64,000 bases of DNA from Porphyrobacter sp. LM 6 (GCF_001720465.1 NZ_CP017113.1:1-64000), one strand, 5' to 3'; shown: positions 26,162 to 37,222, numbered from the stretch's first letter. The notes: generated by a model from the letters alone, not told the origin. Made by a program: numbers and translations.

Positions 26162-26892
26162 TTCTGCACCACCACCCATTCGATCGGCTCCTCACTCGTC
26201 TCGGTCACCAGCTGGCTGTTTGCGCTCCATAGCAGCCACGGGCGGCCCGCATAATCCGGCCGAGCGCGGTCACGCATCAGCCAAAGATCGCGCGCAATCG
26301 CGGTCGCGGTCTTGTGCCGGTCCTGAAACGCCGGAGCGAGCCGCAGGATCACCGGTTTGCCCGCATGGGTTTCGACCTGGTTGATCAGCGTCATCAGCTC
26401 GCTTTCGACCGCCGCATCGCTGACCTTGGGCTCGCACCCGTCGGCCAGCCGCGTGAGCCCGATTGCGGGCGGCAGCAGATCGGGATCGCGCGGCACCATC
26501 TGGGCGAACACGCCGCTCTGGACATCGGCCGGCGCGCAAGGGTCGAAAACGAGCAGCACACCGACCTTCAACCCGGCCTCGCGCGCGAGGCCATAGCGCT
26601 CGGCAAAGCTCACCCCGCCATGCGTCGCCAACCCATCGACCAGCGGCAGGTAGACGAACTTCGCGCCGATCGCCTTGAGCGTGACGAACTTGATGTCGGC
26701 GCCGTTCGCCGGAACCAGCGCGCCCTGATCAGGGTAACGCCCTTCGTCCGGGCGCCACGAGCGCATGTCCCACCACAGCCACGCGGCAAAGGCGATCCCG
26801 ATGAGCACAACGAAAGCCGCCAGACGCAGGAACCAGCGGTTCGAGGCACGGCGCGAGGATTTGCGCGCGGCTGGCTTGCGGGTGCGCGGCAC
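26158..26892 (-). CDS. GH25-like (lysozyme-fold) membrane-anchored protein
   Basis: A 244-residue protein with a very basic N-terminus, one transmembrane helix (residues about 22-44) and a periplasmic domain shaped like glycoside hydrolase family 25. Visible are the barrel strands DIKFVTLKAIGAKFVYLPLV, the loop GVSFAERYGLAREAGLKVGV, and KPVILRLAPAF. The usual catalytic DxE pair is not obvious, so it may be inactive or of another specificity. GTG start, 2 nt after the UPF0262 stop; overlaps cdd by 4 nt. Confidence 0.7.
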   Translation of the reverse strand: MPRTRKPAARKSSRRASNRWFLRLAAFVVLIGIAFAAWLWWDMRSWRPDEGRYPDQGALVPANGADIKFVTLKAIGAKFVYLPLVDGLATHGGVSFAERYGLAREAGLKVGVLLVFDPCAPADVQSGVFAQMVPRDPDLLPPAIGLTRLADGCEPKVSDAAVESELMTLINQVETHAGKPVILRLAPAFQDRHKTATAIARDLWLMRDRARPDYAGRPWLLWSANSQLVTETSEEPIEWVVVQK

Positions 26893-26894
26893 GT

Positions 26895-27428
26895 TCAGCC
26901 CTTGATGTGGAGAACGCAGATCAGCGTGAACAGTCGGCGCGCGGTGGCGAAATCGGTATCGACCTTGCCCTCGAGGCGTTCGAGCAGCAGCTCGGCCGCG
27001 CCATTGTGGATGCCGCGCCGGGCCATGTCGATCGTCTCGATCTCGGCCGGAGTCGCCTTGCGGATCGCCTGATAGTAGCTGTCGCAGATCGCGAAATATT
27101 CGCGGATCGGACGGCGGAAGCGGGCCATGCCAATCAAAAGCGTTTCCAGCAGCTGCCCGCCGGTATCGCTGATATCCATCACCAGCCGCCCGTCATTGAC
27201 CGACAGATGCAGGTGATAGGGTCCAGACGCCCCGCGCTCGACCGAGCGCAGCGGCTTGAAGGCATTTTCCTCGATCAGATCGTAGATCGCGACCCGCCGT
27301 TCCTGCTCGACATCGGCATTGCGCCAAAGGATTGTCGCTTCATCAAGCGTAACCTGGGCAATACGATACCCGCCCGCTGCGTCGGCAGCAGGGGAAAGAG
27401 GCAGGGAATCGGGCGGCTGATCGGCCAT
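26895..27428 (-). CDS. UPF0262 family protein
   Basis: A 177-residue cytoplasmic protein of the UPF0262 family, found widely in alphaproteobacteria and without a known role. Family features are RVAIYDLIEENAFKP, the middle strand YHLHLSVNDGRLVMDI, and RRGIHNGAAELLLERL followed by DFATARRLFTLICVL. It begins a three-gene operon with the GH25-like gene and cdd and is divergent from dnaB. Confidence 0.9.
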   Translation of the reverse strand: MADQPPDSLPLSPAADAAGGYRIAQVTLDEATILWRNADVEQERRVAIYDLIEENAFKPLRSVERGASGPYHLHLSVNDGRLVMDISDTGGQLLETLLIGMARFRRPIREYFAICDSYYQAIRKATPAEIETIDMARRGIHNGAAELLLERLEGKVDTDFATARRLFTLICVLHIKG

Positions 27429-27564
27429 AAGCCCTGCCTTCGCAGATGCGAGGGGCGAACTTCAAGCACTTCGATCAACTCTCCCCGCTATCCACAGCCG
27501 GGAAAATAAATATTGGCGCCCAACGCCCTTGCGCCGCAGGGCCAGTCAAGCGCATCAGGCGGCC

Positions 27565-29079
27565 ATGAACGAACCCGCCAAGATCACGAGAATCAACGAT
27601 ACCGACCCCGATGTCGCGGCACGCAAACTGCCGTTCAATCTCGAGGCGGAGGCGGCGTTTCTTGGCGCGGTGCTGATCGACAACCGTGTGATCGAGGAAT
27701 TGCCCGTGCCGATCCGGCCCGAGCACTTCTTCGAAGGGCTTCACGCCCGCATCTATGACCGTGTGCTGGTCATGATCGAGCGCAACACCACCGCCTCGCC
27801 GGTCACGCTGCGCCCGTTCTTCGAAGCGGACGAGGCACTCAAGGAACTGGGCGGCACATCCTACCTCGCGCAACTGACCGCGAGCGGCGCGGGCCTGCTT
27901 GCACCGCGCGAACTGGCGCAACAGATCTATGATCTGGCGTTACTGCGCGAGCTGGTGAGCGTCGGACGCGGGCTGGTCGAAGGTGCGCTCGACACCTCGG
28001 AAGACACCTCGCCGATGGATCGCATCGCGCAGGCCGAGGCCGATCTGTTCCGGGTTGCCGAAGGGGCCGCCACGGGCCGTGAGGCGGCAACCTTCCGTGA
28101 AGCCGCGCTGACCGCGATCCGCATGGCCGAAGCCGCGATGAATTCGGGTGGCGGGCTTTCCGGCAAGACCACCGGTCTGACCACGATCGACCAGAAAACG
28201 TCGGGCCTGCACAATTCCGACCTCATCATCCTCGCCGGACGCCCCGGCATGGGCAAGACCTCGCTTGCCACCAACATCGCCTTCAACTGCGCCGAAAAGC
28301 ATCTCGAATGGCAGCGCGACGGAGGCGAGTTCAACTATGGTGCGCCGGTCGCCTTCTTCAGCCTCGAAATGAGCGCCGACCAGCTCGCCACCCGCATTCT
28401 CGCCGAACAAGCCGAAATTTCGTCAGAAGCGCTGCGGAGCGGGAAACTCAGCCGCGAGGATTTTCAGAAGCTGTCCTATGCCAGCCAGCGCCTTGCCGAA
28501 CTGCCGCTGTATATCGACGACACCCCCGCGCTCACGATCTCTGCGCTGCGCACCCGCGCACGGCGGATGAAACGGCGCCACGATATCGGTCTCATCATCG
28601 TCGACTACCTTCAGCTGCTCCAGGGCTCGGGCCGGGCCAACGACAACCGCGTGAACGAAATCTCCGAGATCAGCCGCGGCCTCAAGACGCTGGCGAAGGA
28701 ATTGCAGGTCCCCGTGATTGCGCTCTCGCAGCTCAGCCGCGCGGTCGAAAGCCGCGAGGACAAGCGCCCGCAGCTTTCCGATCTCAGAGAATCCGGCTCG
28801 ATCGAGCAGGACGCCGACATGGTGTGGTTCATCTTCCGCGGCGATTACTACCACCTGCTCGTCAAGCCCGACACGCCCGACGGCAGCTCGGCGCCCGACG
28901 TGCAGGAGAAGTACCGCACGTGGGAGGAGAAGTACGAACAGATGGTGGGCAAGGCGACGCTGATCGTTGCCAAGCAGCGCCACGGTTCAACCGGCAACGT
29001 ACCGCTCCACTTCCAGAGCGACATCACCAAGTTCACCTCGCCCAACTTCAAGGACTATTCGGACTGGGGTCACGAATAG
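27565..29079 (+). CDS. dnaB: Replicative DNA helicase DnaB
   Basis: A 504-residue hexameric helicase. The N-terminal domain (NLEAEAAFLGAVLIDNRVIE), a linker, and a RecA-like C-terminal domain are present, with Walker A GRPGMGKTSLA near residues 224-234 and Walker B LIIVDYLQLL near 337-346. The arginine-finger region and RESGSIEQDADMV follow. A region around LVKPDTPDGSSAPDVQEKYR near the C-terminus is an insertion common in sphingomonads, from memory. Start MNEPAKI at 27565. It faces UPF0262 across 136 bp. Confidence 0.96.
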   Translation: MNEPAKITRINDTDPDVAARKLPFNLEAEAAFLGAVLIDNRVIEELPVPIRPEHFFEGLHARIYDRVLVMIERNTTASPVTLRPFFEADEALKELGGTSYLAQLTASGAGLLAPRELAQQIYDLALLRELVSVGRGLVEGALDTSEDTSPMDRIAQAEADLFRVAEGAATGREAATFREAALTAIRMAEAAMNSGGGLSGKTTGLTTIDQKTSGLHNSDLIILAGRPGMGKTSLATNIAFNCAEKHLEWQRDGGEFNYGAPVAFFSLEMSADQLATRILAEQAEISSEALRSGKLSREDFQKLSYASQRLAELPLYIDDTPALTISALRTRARRMKRRHDIGLIIVDYLQLLQGSGRANDNRVNEISEISRGLKTLAKELQVPVIALSQLSRAVESREDKRPQLSDLRESGSIEQDADMVWFIFRGDYYHLLVKPDTPDGSSAPDVQEKYRTWEEKYEQMVGKATLIVAKQRHGSTGNVPLHFQSDITKFTSPNFKDYSDWGHE

Positions 29080-29087
29080 GCGGCCTG

Positions 29088-30284
29088 TCACCCCGTTCCG
29101 AGCTGACTTACTCGGTAATCGGCAAGGCTCATCCAATAGGCCATCCGCCAACGCATCCGCGCGAGCAAAGTCGCCTCGCGAGCATACCATTCTCGGGTCA
29201 CCGGAACGCTCGCTGCCTGCATCTGGTCGATCAGGTCGCGCAACTGCGCGGCGAGTGACGCGTCCTCGATCCGCAGCATAAGCTCGACGTTGATCCGCAG
29301 GCTGCGCTTGTCGAGATTGGCGCTACCAACATAGCTCGTATCGTCGACAACCAGCAGTTTCATGTGGAGCTTGCAGGGTTGGAACTCGAAAATCCGCACG
29401 CCCGCGCCAAGCAGCCTACGGTAGAGTAGCCGCGCCATATCGATCGCCGCGGCGATGTCGGACTTGCCGGGCATGATCATCCGCACGCTACCGCGCCGCG
29501 CCACTTGCGCGACCTGGCGGCGCAGACTGCGCGGCGGGGAAAAATAGGCAGAAACCGTATCAAGCCGGCGGGCCTTGGCGAGATCCTGCCGGAACACCCA
29601 TGCCCAATGCCCCTGCCTGACCAGCGGCCCGCCCACCAGCAACCGCACCGGCCCATCCCCGCCATCCCAGGTACGCACGATATCGCGCAGCCGGCGCAGT
29701 TGAACGGTCCGGCCAGCTGCTTCGCCTTCGACCCAGCCATCCAGCAAGCCGAACCAGCGATTGAACTGCTGGACGACAGGGCCCTCGATAATCACCGAAA
29801 GATCGCACCAGCCGTTTTTCTCCGGAGGATTGAAATAGTGATCGGAGACATTTGCCCCGCCGGTCATCACGCGCTGCCCGTCGGCGATCACGAACTTCTG
29901 GTGATTGCGGATAAAGTAGCGCCGTCCGAACCACGGCGAGAACACGGCAAAGCTGCCACCGGCGGCGGTCAGAGGTTCGAAAAAGGCGCGCCCGGCATCA
30001 TTGCCGAAATCATCGACGATAAGATGCACGTGCACCCCGCGCGCCGCTGCCGCAACCAAGGCATCGCGTACCGCCGTGCCCGACCCGTCACTATCGAACA
30101 GATAGTAGAACACTTCGAGCCGCTGCCGCGCGCCGCCGATGAGGTCGAGCAGCGCCACAAGCCGGTCTGCGCCGCCGGGAAAGAAGGTGAAGCTGTGCCC
30201 CTGCGCCTCGATCGCGAACGTTGGCGGGTCGCGGTAGCTGACGGTGCCGTCGGGAACGGAATCGGGAGACGATGCGGCGGCCAT
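29088..30284 (-). CDS. Phospholipase D family protein (cardiolipin synthase-like)
   Basis: A 398-residue protein with two HKD motifs. The first is NHQKFVIADGQRVMTGGAN near residues 131-149. The second is KLHMKLLVVDDTSYVGSANL near residues 308-327. There is no N-terminal transmembrane region, which resembles ClsB-type enzymes rather than ClsA. Likely it makes or exchanges phosphatidyl groups at the membrane, giving cardiolipin or related lipids. It converges on dnaB with an 8-bp gap. Confidence 0.85.
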   Translation of the reverse strand: MAAASSPDSVPDGTVSYRDPPTFAIEAQGHSFTFFPGGADRLVALLDLIGGARQRLEVFYYLFDSDGSGTAVRDALVAAAARGVHVHLIVDDFGNDAGRAFFEPLTAAGGSFAVFSPWFGRRYFIRNHQKFVIADGQRVMTGGANVSDHYFNPPEKNGWCDLSVIIEGPVVQQFNRWFGLLDGWVEGEAAGRTVQLRRLRDIVRTWDGGDGPVRLLVGGPLVRQGHWAWVFRQDLAKARRLDTVSAYFSPPRSLRRQVAQVARRGSVRMIMPGKSDIAAAIDMARLLYRRLLGAGVRIFEFQPCKLHMKLLVVDDTSYVGSANLDKRSLRINVELMLRIEDASLAAQLRDLIDQMQAASVPVTREWYAREATLLARMRWRMAYWMSLADYRVSQLGTG

Positions 30285-30360
30285 GCCATCATCCTAGCCC
30301 TAATGGGGGAGGTGGCGATAGGGCCAAGGCCGCGATATCACTGGCAGCACTTCGCCTTCA

Positions 30361-31560
30361 TCAGCGCGGCTCGGATGCGCCGCCACGGGCGGCATCTTCT
30401 AAAGCGTAATACCGCGACGACTGGCGATCGACCTTCAGGCCAGTGGTGAACTGGCCATCCTTCAGCAGAGCGAGCAGCCCCTGCGCCGTCAGCGCGCCGC
30501 GCAGCGTGTATCGGTCAAGCTTTGCGCCGTGGCGCTTGGCGGCCTCTGTCATCGGGTAGGACAGCAAGTCCTGCCGACCCACAAGCGTCTCGGTGCCGCG
30601 CACCAGAATATCGCTCAGTGACCATGCGCCATCGCTTTGCGACAGAATGCCTAGCGAAAGGAATTGCCGCTCCCGGTTGTCATACTTCCAGAAGTCGAAC
30701 CGCACCGCGAGGTACTGTTTGTCCACCCCTTCCAGAGGCAGAAAGCCCAAGGACTGCGGCCTGTGGTTCGTGTCCTCGACCTCCATGGCACGGAGCTCAA
30801 AACGGCCGTCGGGCTGGCGGATAAAACGCACCCCATAAGGGCGAGCGCCGAGGCCTTCGAAGGTGGTTTCGAGATAGCTCTCGCCAAGACCGGGAGGCGC
30901 GACCCATTGCGCCCCCGGAAGATCCGGCTGTTCGATCTCCAGAGTCAAGGACAGATCACCCGCAGGAAAGAGCTCCTCGCGTTCCTCGGGAGCGGGCGGA
31001 GCGGGCAGGAACAACTCGCCCGACACCACCTCCAGTGTCGCCAGAAAGTCGGGATCGGCGAACAGGGAGGGGATCGACCTGCCGTGAATCTTGCCCTCGA
31101 TGCTGGTTTCTTCGGGATCGCTCGCATTGATGGTCAATTCGTAGCGATCGGCGATTGTCTGCATCCAGGCGAGATTGGGACCAGCAAAGACATCGTCATC
31201 CACCGCCGCGATGCCGTAGTCCTGCCAGGCTCCGAAATCCCGATGCTCCATGAATCCGTAGAGCACCGAAGTTTCATTGTTATCGAGGATTTTCAGATAA
31301 ACGCCAGGAAGGGAGGTGGCAGTGAGACGGAATGTCCCGCTGCCGGATTTGCCGGCAGCATCGCCGATCATACTCCCTTCGCCGTGCCGCCTGAATTCGA
31401 TCAACTGCGGCGAACCGGCACCATCGTCCCGTGAGACGATCCAGTAGCGACCGGGTAGCCCGGGTGGTTGGGACAGGAGTTCGGCAGCAATCTCGGGGCG
31501 CTCACTGGTCCAGCAACCGGAAAGCAAGAGTGCGAGCAAACAGGAGATCAGACGATGCAT
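30361..31560 (-). CDS. Lipoprotein of unknown function
   Basis: A 399-residue exported lipoprotein, lipobox LLSGC with the modified cysteine at residue 16. The mature part is mostly beta-strand-like without any domain I recognise; LPGVYLKILDN, EVEDTNHRPQSLGFLPL and LAVRFDFWKYDN could be strands of a repeated domain. No transmembrane segment follows the signal. It is single on the minus strand, upstream of the phospholipase D gene by 76 nt. Confidence 0.7.
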   Translation of the reverse strand: MHRLISCLLALLLSGCWTSERPEIAAELLSQPPGLPGRYWIVSRDDGAGSPQLIEFRRHGEGSMIGDAAGKSGSGTFRLTATSLPGVYLKILDNNETSVLYGFMEHRDFGAWQDYGIAAVDDDVFAGPNLAWMQTIADRYELTINASDPEETSIEGKIHGRSIPSLFADPDFLATLEVVSGELFLPAPPAPEEREELFPAGDLSLTLEIEQPDLPGAQWVAPPGLGESYLETTFEGLGARPYGVRFIRQPDGRFELRAMEVEDTNHRPQSLGFLPLEGVDKQYLAVRFDFWKYDNRERQFLSLGILSQSDGAWSLSDILVRGTETLVGRQDLLSYPMTEAAKRHGAKLDRYTLRGALTAQGLLALLKDGQFTTGLKVDRQSSRYYALEDAARGGASEPR

Positions 31561-31609
31561 GACTCACCTTTGCTGTTGGGTGCGGCGACCTTTCAGACGG
31601 AGGGGCACG

Positions 31610-31699
31610 ATGCACATGCCCTTCACCAACGGCCACATCATTGACCTGCATCAACGCAAGGCGTGGCGACGCGCAGGCCGGCAACCCCGTTTTCCTTGA
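31610..31699 (+). CDS. Possible small protein, 29 residues
   Basis: A short reading frame with an unusually strong ribosome site (GGAGGGG at 31599-31605, 4-5 nt before the ATG region) in the 205-bp gap before rpoZ. The peptide starts MHMPFTNGHIID and is basic towards the end (KAWRRAGRQPR). I do not recognise it. The SD strength is the only positive evidence; it may instead be a leader for rpoZ. Confidence 0.3.
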   Translation: MHMPFTNGHIIDLHQRKAWRRAGRQPRFP

Positions 31700-31765
31700 C
31701 TTCGAGGGCCCGCATGCCTAGCTGCGCGCTTCCCGACTTTCCGCGATTCTGAGAAAAGGCCGCCC

Positions 31766-32110
31766 ATGGCACGCGTTACCGTTGAAGATTGCGTCGACAA
31801 GGTTCCCAACCGGTTCGACCTCGTCCTGCTCGCCGCGCAGCGCGCGCGCGAAATATCGGGTGGTAGCGAACTGACCATCGACCGCGATCGCGACAAGAAC
31901 CCGGTCGTCGCGCTGCGCGAGATCGCCGAACAGACCATTACCCCGCGCGATCTGCACGAAGCGGTGGTGGTGAGCCTGCAGAAGATCCTGCCTGACGACG
32001 AAGACGAGGCTGATGAAATCGGCTCGCTCAGCCAATCGGCTGAAGCGCTGCGGATCACCGCCTCGGCGCCGGCCCGCACCTCGTCGCTGGGCGGCGATTA
32101 CGACGGCTGA
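31766..32110 (+). CDS. rpoZ: DNA-directed RNA polymerase omega subunit
   Basis: A 114-residue protein with the omega fold: [30 protein letters not shown], then [14 protein letters not shown]. It promotes assembly of the RNA polymerase beta' subunit. The acidic part [10 protein letters not shown] and the tail are common in alphaproteobacteria. It is followed by a strong terminator. No spoT/gmk neighbours are seen, unlike in enterobacteria. Confidence 0.96.
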   Translation: MARVTVEDCVDKVPNRFDLVLLAAQRAREISGGSELTIDRDRDKNPVVALREIAEQTITPRDLHEAVVVSLQKILPDDEDEADEIGSLSQSAEALRITASAPARTSSLGGDYDG

Positions 32111-32139
32111 CACGCGTCAGGCACTGCCTGAACACGAAC

Positions 32140-32168
32140 AGGGCCGCCCCACCGGGCGGCCTTTTTCA
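32140..32168 (+). terminator. Rho-independent terminator of rpoZ
   Basis: GGCCGCCC (32142-32149), loop CACC, GGGCGGCC (32154-32161), followed by TTTTT at 32162-32166. Confidence 0.92.
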
Positions 32169-32284
32169 TTTCCGCTTGCATGACAGCTTTCTGACCCCGT
32201 CAGGCCCGCGCTTGTCTTTGTGCCTTGCCGCCCTCACCCTGCACGCTGTAATCAAATGGTCACACGGGCAGCGGGCACAGCAGC

Positions 32285-33016
32285 ATGGCATCGATCGCGG
32301 TCTACAGCGTCAAAGGCGGGGTCGGAAAGACGACGCTGGCGGCCAATCTGGCGTGGTGTTCGGCCACGATCTCGCGCCGCAAGACGCTGTTGTGGGATCT
32401 GGATGCGGCCAATGGTTCGGGCTTTCTCCTCGGCGTTGATCCGAAGAAGAAACGCGCTGCAGACAGTGTCTTTGCAGAAGGCGGCGATCCGACGCGCCTG
32501 ATCCAGCCGACCGCGTACCCCAATCTCGATCTGCTGCCCGCCGATGAGAGCATTCGCACACTCGACCGGACGCTCGACCGGCTTGGCAAGAAGAAGCGCA
32601 TCGCCAAACTGACCGAGGTGCTGGGCAAGAGCTATGATCGCATCATTTTCGATTGCCCGCCAGTGCTCAACGAGTTGAGTGCGCAAGTCATTCGCGCAGC
32701 CGATGTGATCCTTGTCCCCCTGCCGCCCTCGCCGCTGTCGGCGCGTGCCTTTGCCGTTGTGGTCGAAGAGGTGCGCGGACATGGCAAAGGGCATCCCCCG
32801 ATCCTGCCGATCCTGTCGATGATCGACCTGCGCCGTTCGCTCCACCGCGAGGCGCGCGAGGCCAATCCGAACTGGCCCGTGATCCCCTTGGCCAGCGCCG
32901 TCGAACAATGCGCGGTCGAGCGCAAGCCGGTGGGGGCCTTTGCCCCGCGATCCCCGGCGGCCCGTGCGATCGCCCAGCTGTGGACCGCCATCGAACGCAA
33001 ACTCGCCAGCCGGTGA
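32285..33016 (+). CDS. Orphan ParA/Soj-family ATPase
   Basis: A 243-residue deviant-Walker ATPase. Walker A' is KGGVGKTTLAANLAW at residues 10-24, A' aspartates in LLWDLDAANG, and Walker B RIIFDCPPVL near 119-128. No parB-like gene or centromere-like repeats lie next to it, so it is an orphan member, perhaps positioning a protein complex rather than the chromosome. It has its own promoter region after the rpoZ terminator. Confidence 0.85.
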   Translation: MASIAVYSVKGGVGKTTLAANLAWCSATISRRKTLLWDLDAANGSGFLLGVDPKKKRAADSVFAEGGDPTRLIQPTAYPNLDLLPADESIRTLDRTLDRLGKKKRIAKLTEVLGKSYDRIIFDCPPVLNELSAQVIRAADVILVPLPPSPLSARAFAVVVEEVRGHGKGHPPILPILSMIDLRRSLHREAREANPNWPVIPLASAVEQCAVERKPVGAFAPRSPAARAIAQLWTAIERKLASR

Positions 33017-33096
33017 TGCGGGGCAATTAGCCACTTTTGCCGCCCCGAAGATTGCGCCTATAGCGCGACTTACTCAGAGCCGGAGGGGCGCGGGCG

Positions 33097-34149
33097 ATGA
33101 ACGGAATTGGTGAAGGGATCGGCACGGCAATCGAGGGCGGCCTGCTCGGACGGGCTGTAGAGCCGGACGCGGGGCCTGTTGGCGATCATGGCCACACCCA
33201 TGTGACCTGCGCCAACTGCGGTACCGGCTTTACCGGCAACTTCTGCCCCAACTGCGGGCAGAAGGCCCATCTCCATCGCAGCCTGGCGGCCATCGGTCAT
33301 GACATCATGCACGGCGTGCTTCATCTCGATGGCAAGCTATGGGCGACATTGCCGGTGCTGACGTTCAAGCCGGGGGAACTCACGCGCCGCTACATCGCTG
33401 GGGAGCGTGCCAAGTTCGTCAGCCCGATGGCGATGTTCCTGTTCACGGTCTTTGCGATGTTCGCGGTGTTCCAGATGGTCGGCATCTCGGCACCGACCGA
33501 CTTGCCTTCTGGCATGTTCGGAACGGAAAGCGCCAGTCCGTTCCAGGCCGAAGTGCGCCAGCAGATCAACGCGCTCGAGAAGGAACGCGCGGACCTTCCC
33601 GCTGCGAGCCCGAGGCGCAAGGAGATCGATAACGAGCTCAAGGGACTGAACCTTGTGCTCGACAAGAACATGTCTGGCCCGGGCGCATTGGACGATGTCA
33701 GCTTCAGCACGACTGGCATCACATGGCTCGACGAGGGGATCATCGCCAAGTGGAAGAAGAACCCGAGCCTGATGCTCTACAAGCTGCAGGCCAACGGCTA
33801 CAAATTCAGCTGGTTGCTGATCCCGCTCTCGCTGCCGTTCCTGTGGGCGATGTTCCTCTGGCGGCGGCAGTTCAAGGCCTATGATCACGCGATCTTCGTG
33901 ACCTATTCGCTCAGCTTCATGTCGCTGCTGTTCATCGTGATGTCGATCATGTCGACCATTCCGGGCGGCGGCGGATGGGCATTTCTGCTGTTTGCGATCG
34001 GCGCTCCGCTTCACCTCTATAAGCAGCTGCGCCATGCCTATGGGCTGTCGCGCTACTCGGCATTCTGGCGGTTCTGCGTGCTGCTGGTGTGCATCCAGAT
34101 CGTGCTGATGCTGTTCGTCCAGTCGTTGCTGGTACTGGGCGCGTTCTAG
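33097..34149 (+). CDS. DUF3667 family membrane protein
   Basis: A 350-residue protein with an N-terminal zinc ribbon (CANCGTGFTGNFCPNCGQKA at about residues 38-57) and the DUF3667 signature DIMHGVLHLDGKLWATLPVL, then TFKPGELTRRYIAGERAKFV. One transmembrane helix near residues 115-128 and several at the C-terminal half (residues about 230-350). A coiled stretch with many charged residues lies between. GGAGGGG stands 8 nt before the start. Function unknown. Confidence 0.85.
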   Translation: MNGIGEGIGTAIEGGLLGRAVEPDAGPVGDHGHTHVTCANCGTGFTGNFCPNCGQKAHLHRSLAAIGHDIMHGVLHLDGKLWATLPVLTFKPGELTRRYIAGERAKFVSPMAMFLFTVFAMFAVFQMVGISAPTDLPSGMFGTESASPFQAEVRQQINALEKERADLPAASPRRKEIDNELKGLNLVLDKNMSGPGALDDVSFSTTGITWLDEGIIAKWKKNPSLMLYKLQANGYKFSWLLIPLSLPFLWAMFLWRRQFKAYDHAIFVTYSLSFMSLLFIVMSIMSTIPGGGGWAFLLFAIGAPLHLYKQLRHAYGLSRYSAFWRFCVLLVCIQIVLMLFVQSLLVLGAF

Positions 34150-34154
34150 GCTTG

Positions 34155-34424
34155 AGAACACTTTCCGGCCATTCTGACCCACCCTGACGGAGCCGATTTG
34201 GGCGCAGTGCAAGGCGAGAGGAGCGAGCGATGCAGCGCATCGTGAGCGACGATCAACGTAGCCATGCGCCCAAATCGGCCCGCCCCTGCGGGGGGGCGCG
34301 CCAGTAAGTCCGCTGGCTTCGTCACGCCGCTTGCAGGGGCAACCAAGCCCCTGCTGCGCACCGTTCCTGTCCAGCGGACTTCCTGACGCGATCAGGGTGG
34401 GTCAGAATGGCCGGAAAGTGCTCT
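34155..34424. repeat. 270-bp nested inverted-repeat element
   Basis: Outer 33-bp terminal inverted repeats, 34155-34187 and 34392-34424, differ at one base. Inside, four further arm pairs are visible: GCCGATTTGGGCGCA (34192-34206) with 34265-34279, CGATGC-AGC-GCATCG near 34229-34243, a 20-bp pair 34297-34316 with 34371-34390 (two mismatches), and GCAGGGGC/GCCCCTGC (34333-34354). There is no transposase. It fills the gap between convergent DUF3667 and ftsH. It looks like a non-autonomous (MITE-like) or intergenic palindromic element that could also fold as RNA. Confidence 0.8.
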
Positions 34425-34435
34425 AAGCAGACGCG

Positions 34436-34470
34436 AAAAGGGCGCCGCAATCGGCTTGCGGCGCCCTTGT
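34436..34470 (-). terminator. Rho-independent terminator of ftsH
   Basis: On the minus strand GGGCGCCGCAA (34466-34456), loop GCCGA, TTGCGGCGCCC (34450-34440), followed by TTTTCGC. It lies 25 nt beyond the ftsH stop. Confidence 0.9.
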
Positions 34471-34494
34471 TCGTTCAACCTTAAGGCAGCCTGG

Positions 34495-36453
<1,959 letters not shown>

Positions 36454-36477
36454 CGCACGCGATTCCTTTCGTCAAAG

Positions 36478-36508
36478 CCAATGTAGGACGCGCAAGGTGA
36501 ATGGCAAG
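36478..36508 (-). promoter_or_regulatory. Sigma-32 (RpoH) type promoter of ftsH
   Basis: On the minus strand CTTG (36508-36505), a 17-nt spacer and CCTACATTGG (36487-36478). The alphaproteobacterial RpoH consensus is CTTG-N17/18-CYTATNTNNG, so only one fixed position differs. It stands 25-55 nt upstream of the ATG, which has AAAGGA before it. Confidence 0.7.
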
Positions 36509-36559
36509 ATAATGCGCCCCTTACGGTCTCCTGCGAAATTTCGAACAGGGTGATGCGAA

Positions 36560-37222
36560 TTATCGATGGTCTGCGGTGCCATAGGCCGCGAGGAACACCT
36601 CGACCGCACCGGTGATGCGCTTGTGACGAGCTTCGGCCGACACATCGGCACCAAAGCGCCGCTCGAGATCGCCCATGCCCTTGCACATCGACACGAATTG
36701 TTCGGCCGCGAGCATCGGATCGGCTATCGATAGCTCGCCCGCATCGACTGCCCGTGCGAGCCATGCTCCAAAGGCCTGCTTCATCCGCCACGGCCCGGCT
36801 TCGAGAAACGCCGCCCCGATCACGGGATCATGTTCGGTTTCCGCGGCGATACGGCGCTCGAACTGGATCATTTCCGGGCGGAACAGGAAGGCAAAGATCG
36901 CCTCGCCAATCGCTGTCAGGCGTTCGCGGATCGAGCCTTGCGGCATCGCATCAAGCGAAAAGTGACCACGCATCTTTTCGCATTCACAGCTCACCGCCGC
37001 CGCAAACAGCGCGCGCTTGTCGCCGAACTGGTTGTAGATCGTGACCTTGGAAACGCCCGCATCGGCTGCGACCTGCTCGATCGCAGTCGCAGCATAACCG
37101 TGATGGAAGAAATGATGGGCAGCCGACTCGACGATTGCCTGCCGCTTGGCCGCGTCTGAAGGACGACCCGCCTTGCGGGGGCCGGAACAATTTTCTGCGG
37201 CAGATGAACCGCATATTGACAA
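36560..37222 (-). CDS. TetR-family transcriptional repressor of the adjacent export operon
   Basis: A 220-residue TetR-type regulator. The helix-turn-helix is IVESAAHHFFHHGYAATAIE and QVAADAGVSKVTIYNQFGDK near residues 30-69. The C-terminal ligand domain is of the common AefR-like kind. The start is TTG at 37222; no in-frame ATG precedes the helix-turn-helix. The operator palindrome covers its ribosome site and the export operon promoter, so self-repression together with repression of the exporter is likely. Confidence 0.9.
   Translation of the reverse strand: MSICGSSAAENCSGPRKAGRPSDAAKRQAIVESAAHHFFHHGYAATAIEQVAADAGVSKVTIYNQFGDKRALFAAAVSCECEKMRGHFSLDAMPQGSIRERLTAIGEAIFAFLFRPEMIQFERRIAAETEHDPVIGAAFLEAGPWRMKQAFGAWLARAVDAGELSIADPMLAAEQFVSMCKGMGDLERRFGADVSAEARHKRITGAVEVFLAAYGTADHR

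Noticed and set aside
34155..34424. Complete insertion sequence between DUF3667 and ftsH
   Set aside because: Inverted ends are present, but there is no transposase frame and the length is too small; reported as a repeat element instead.
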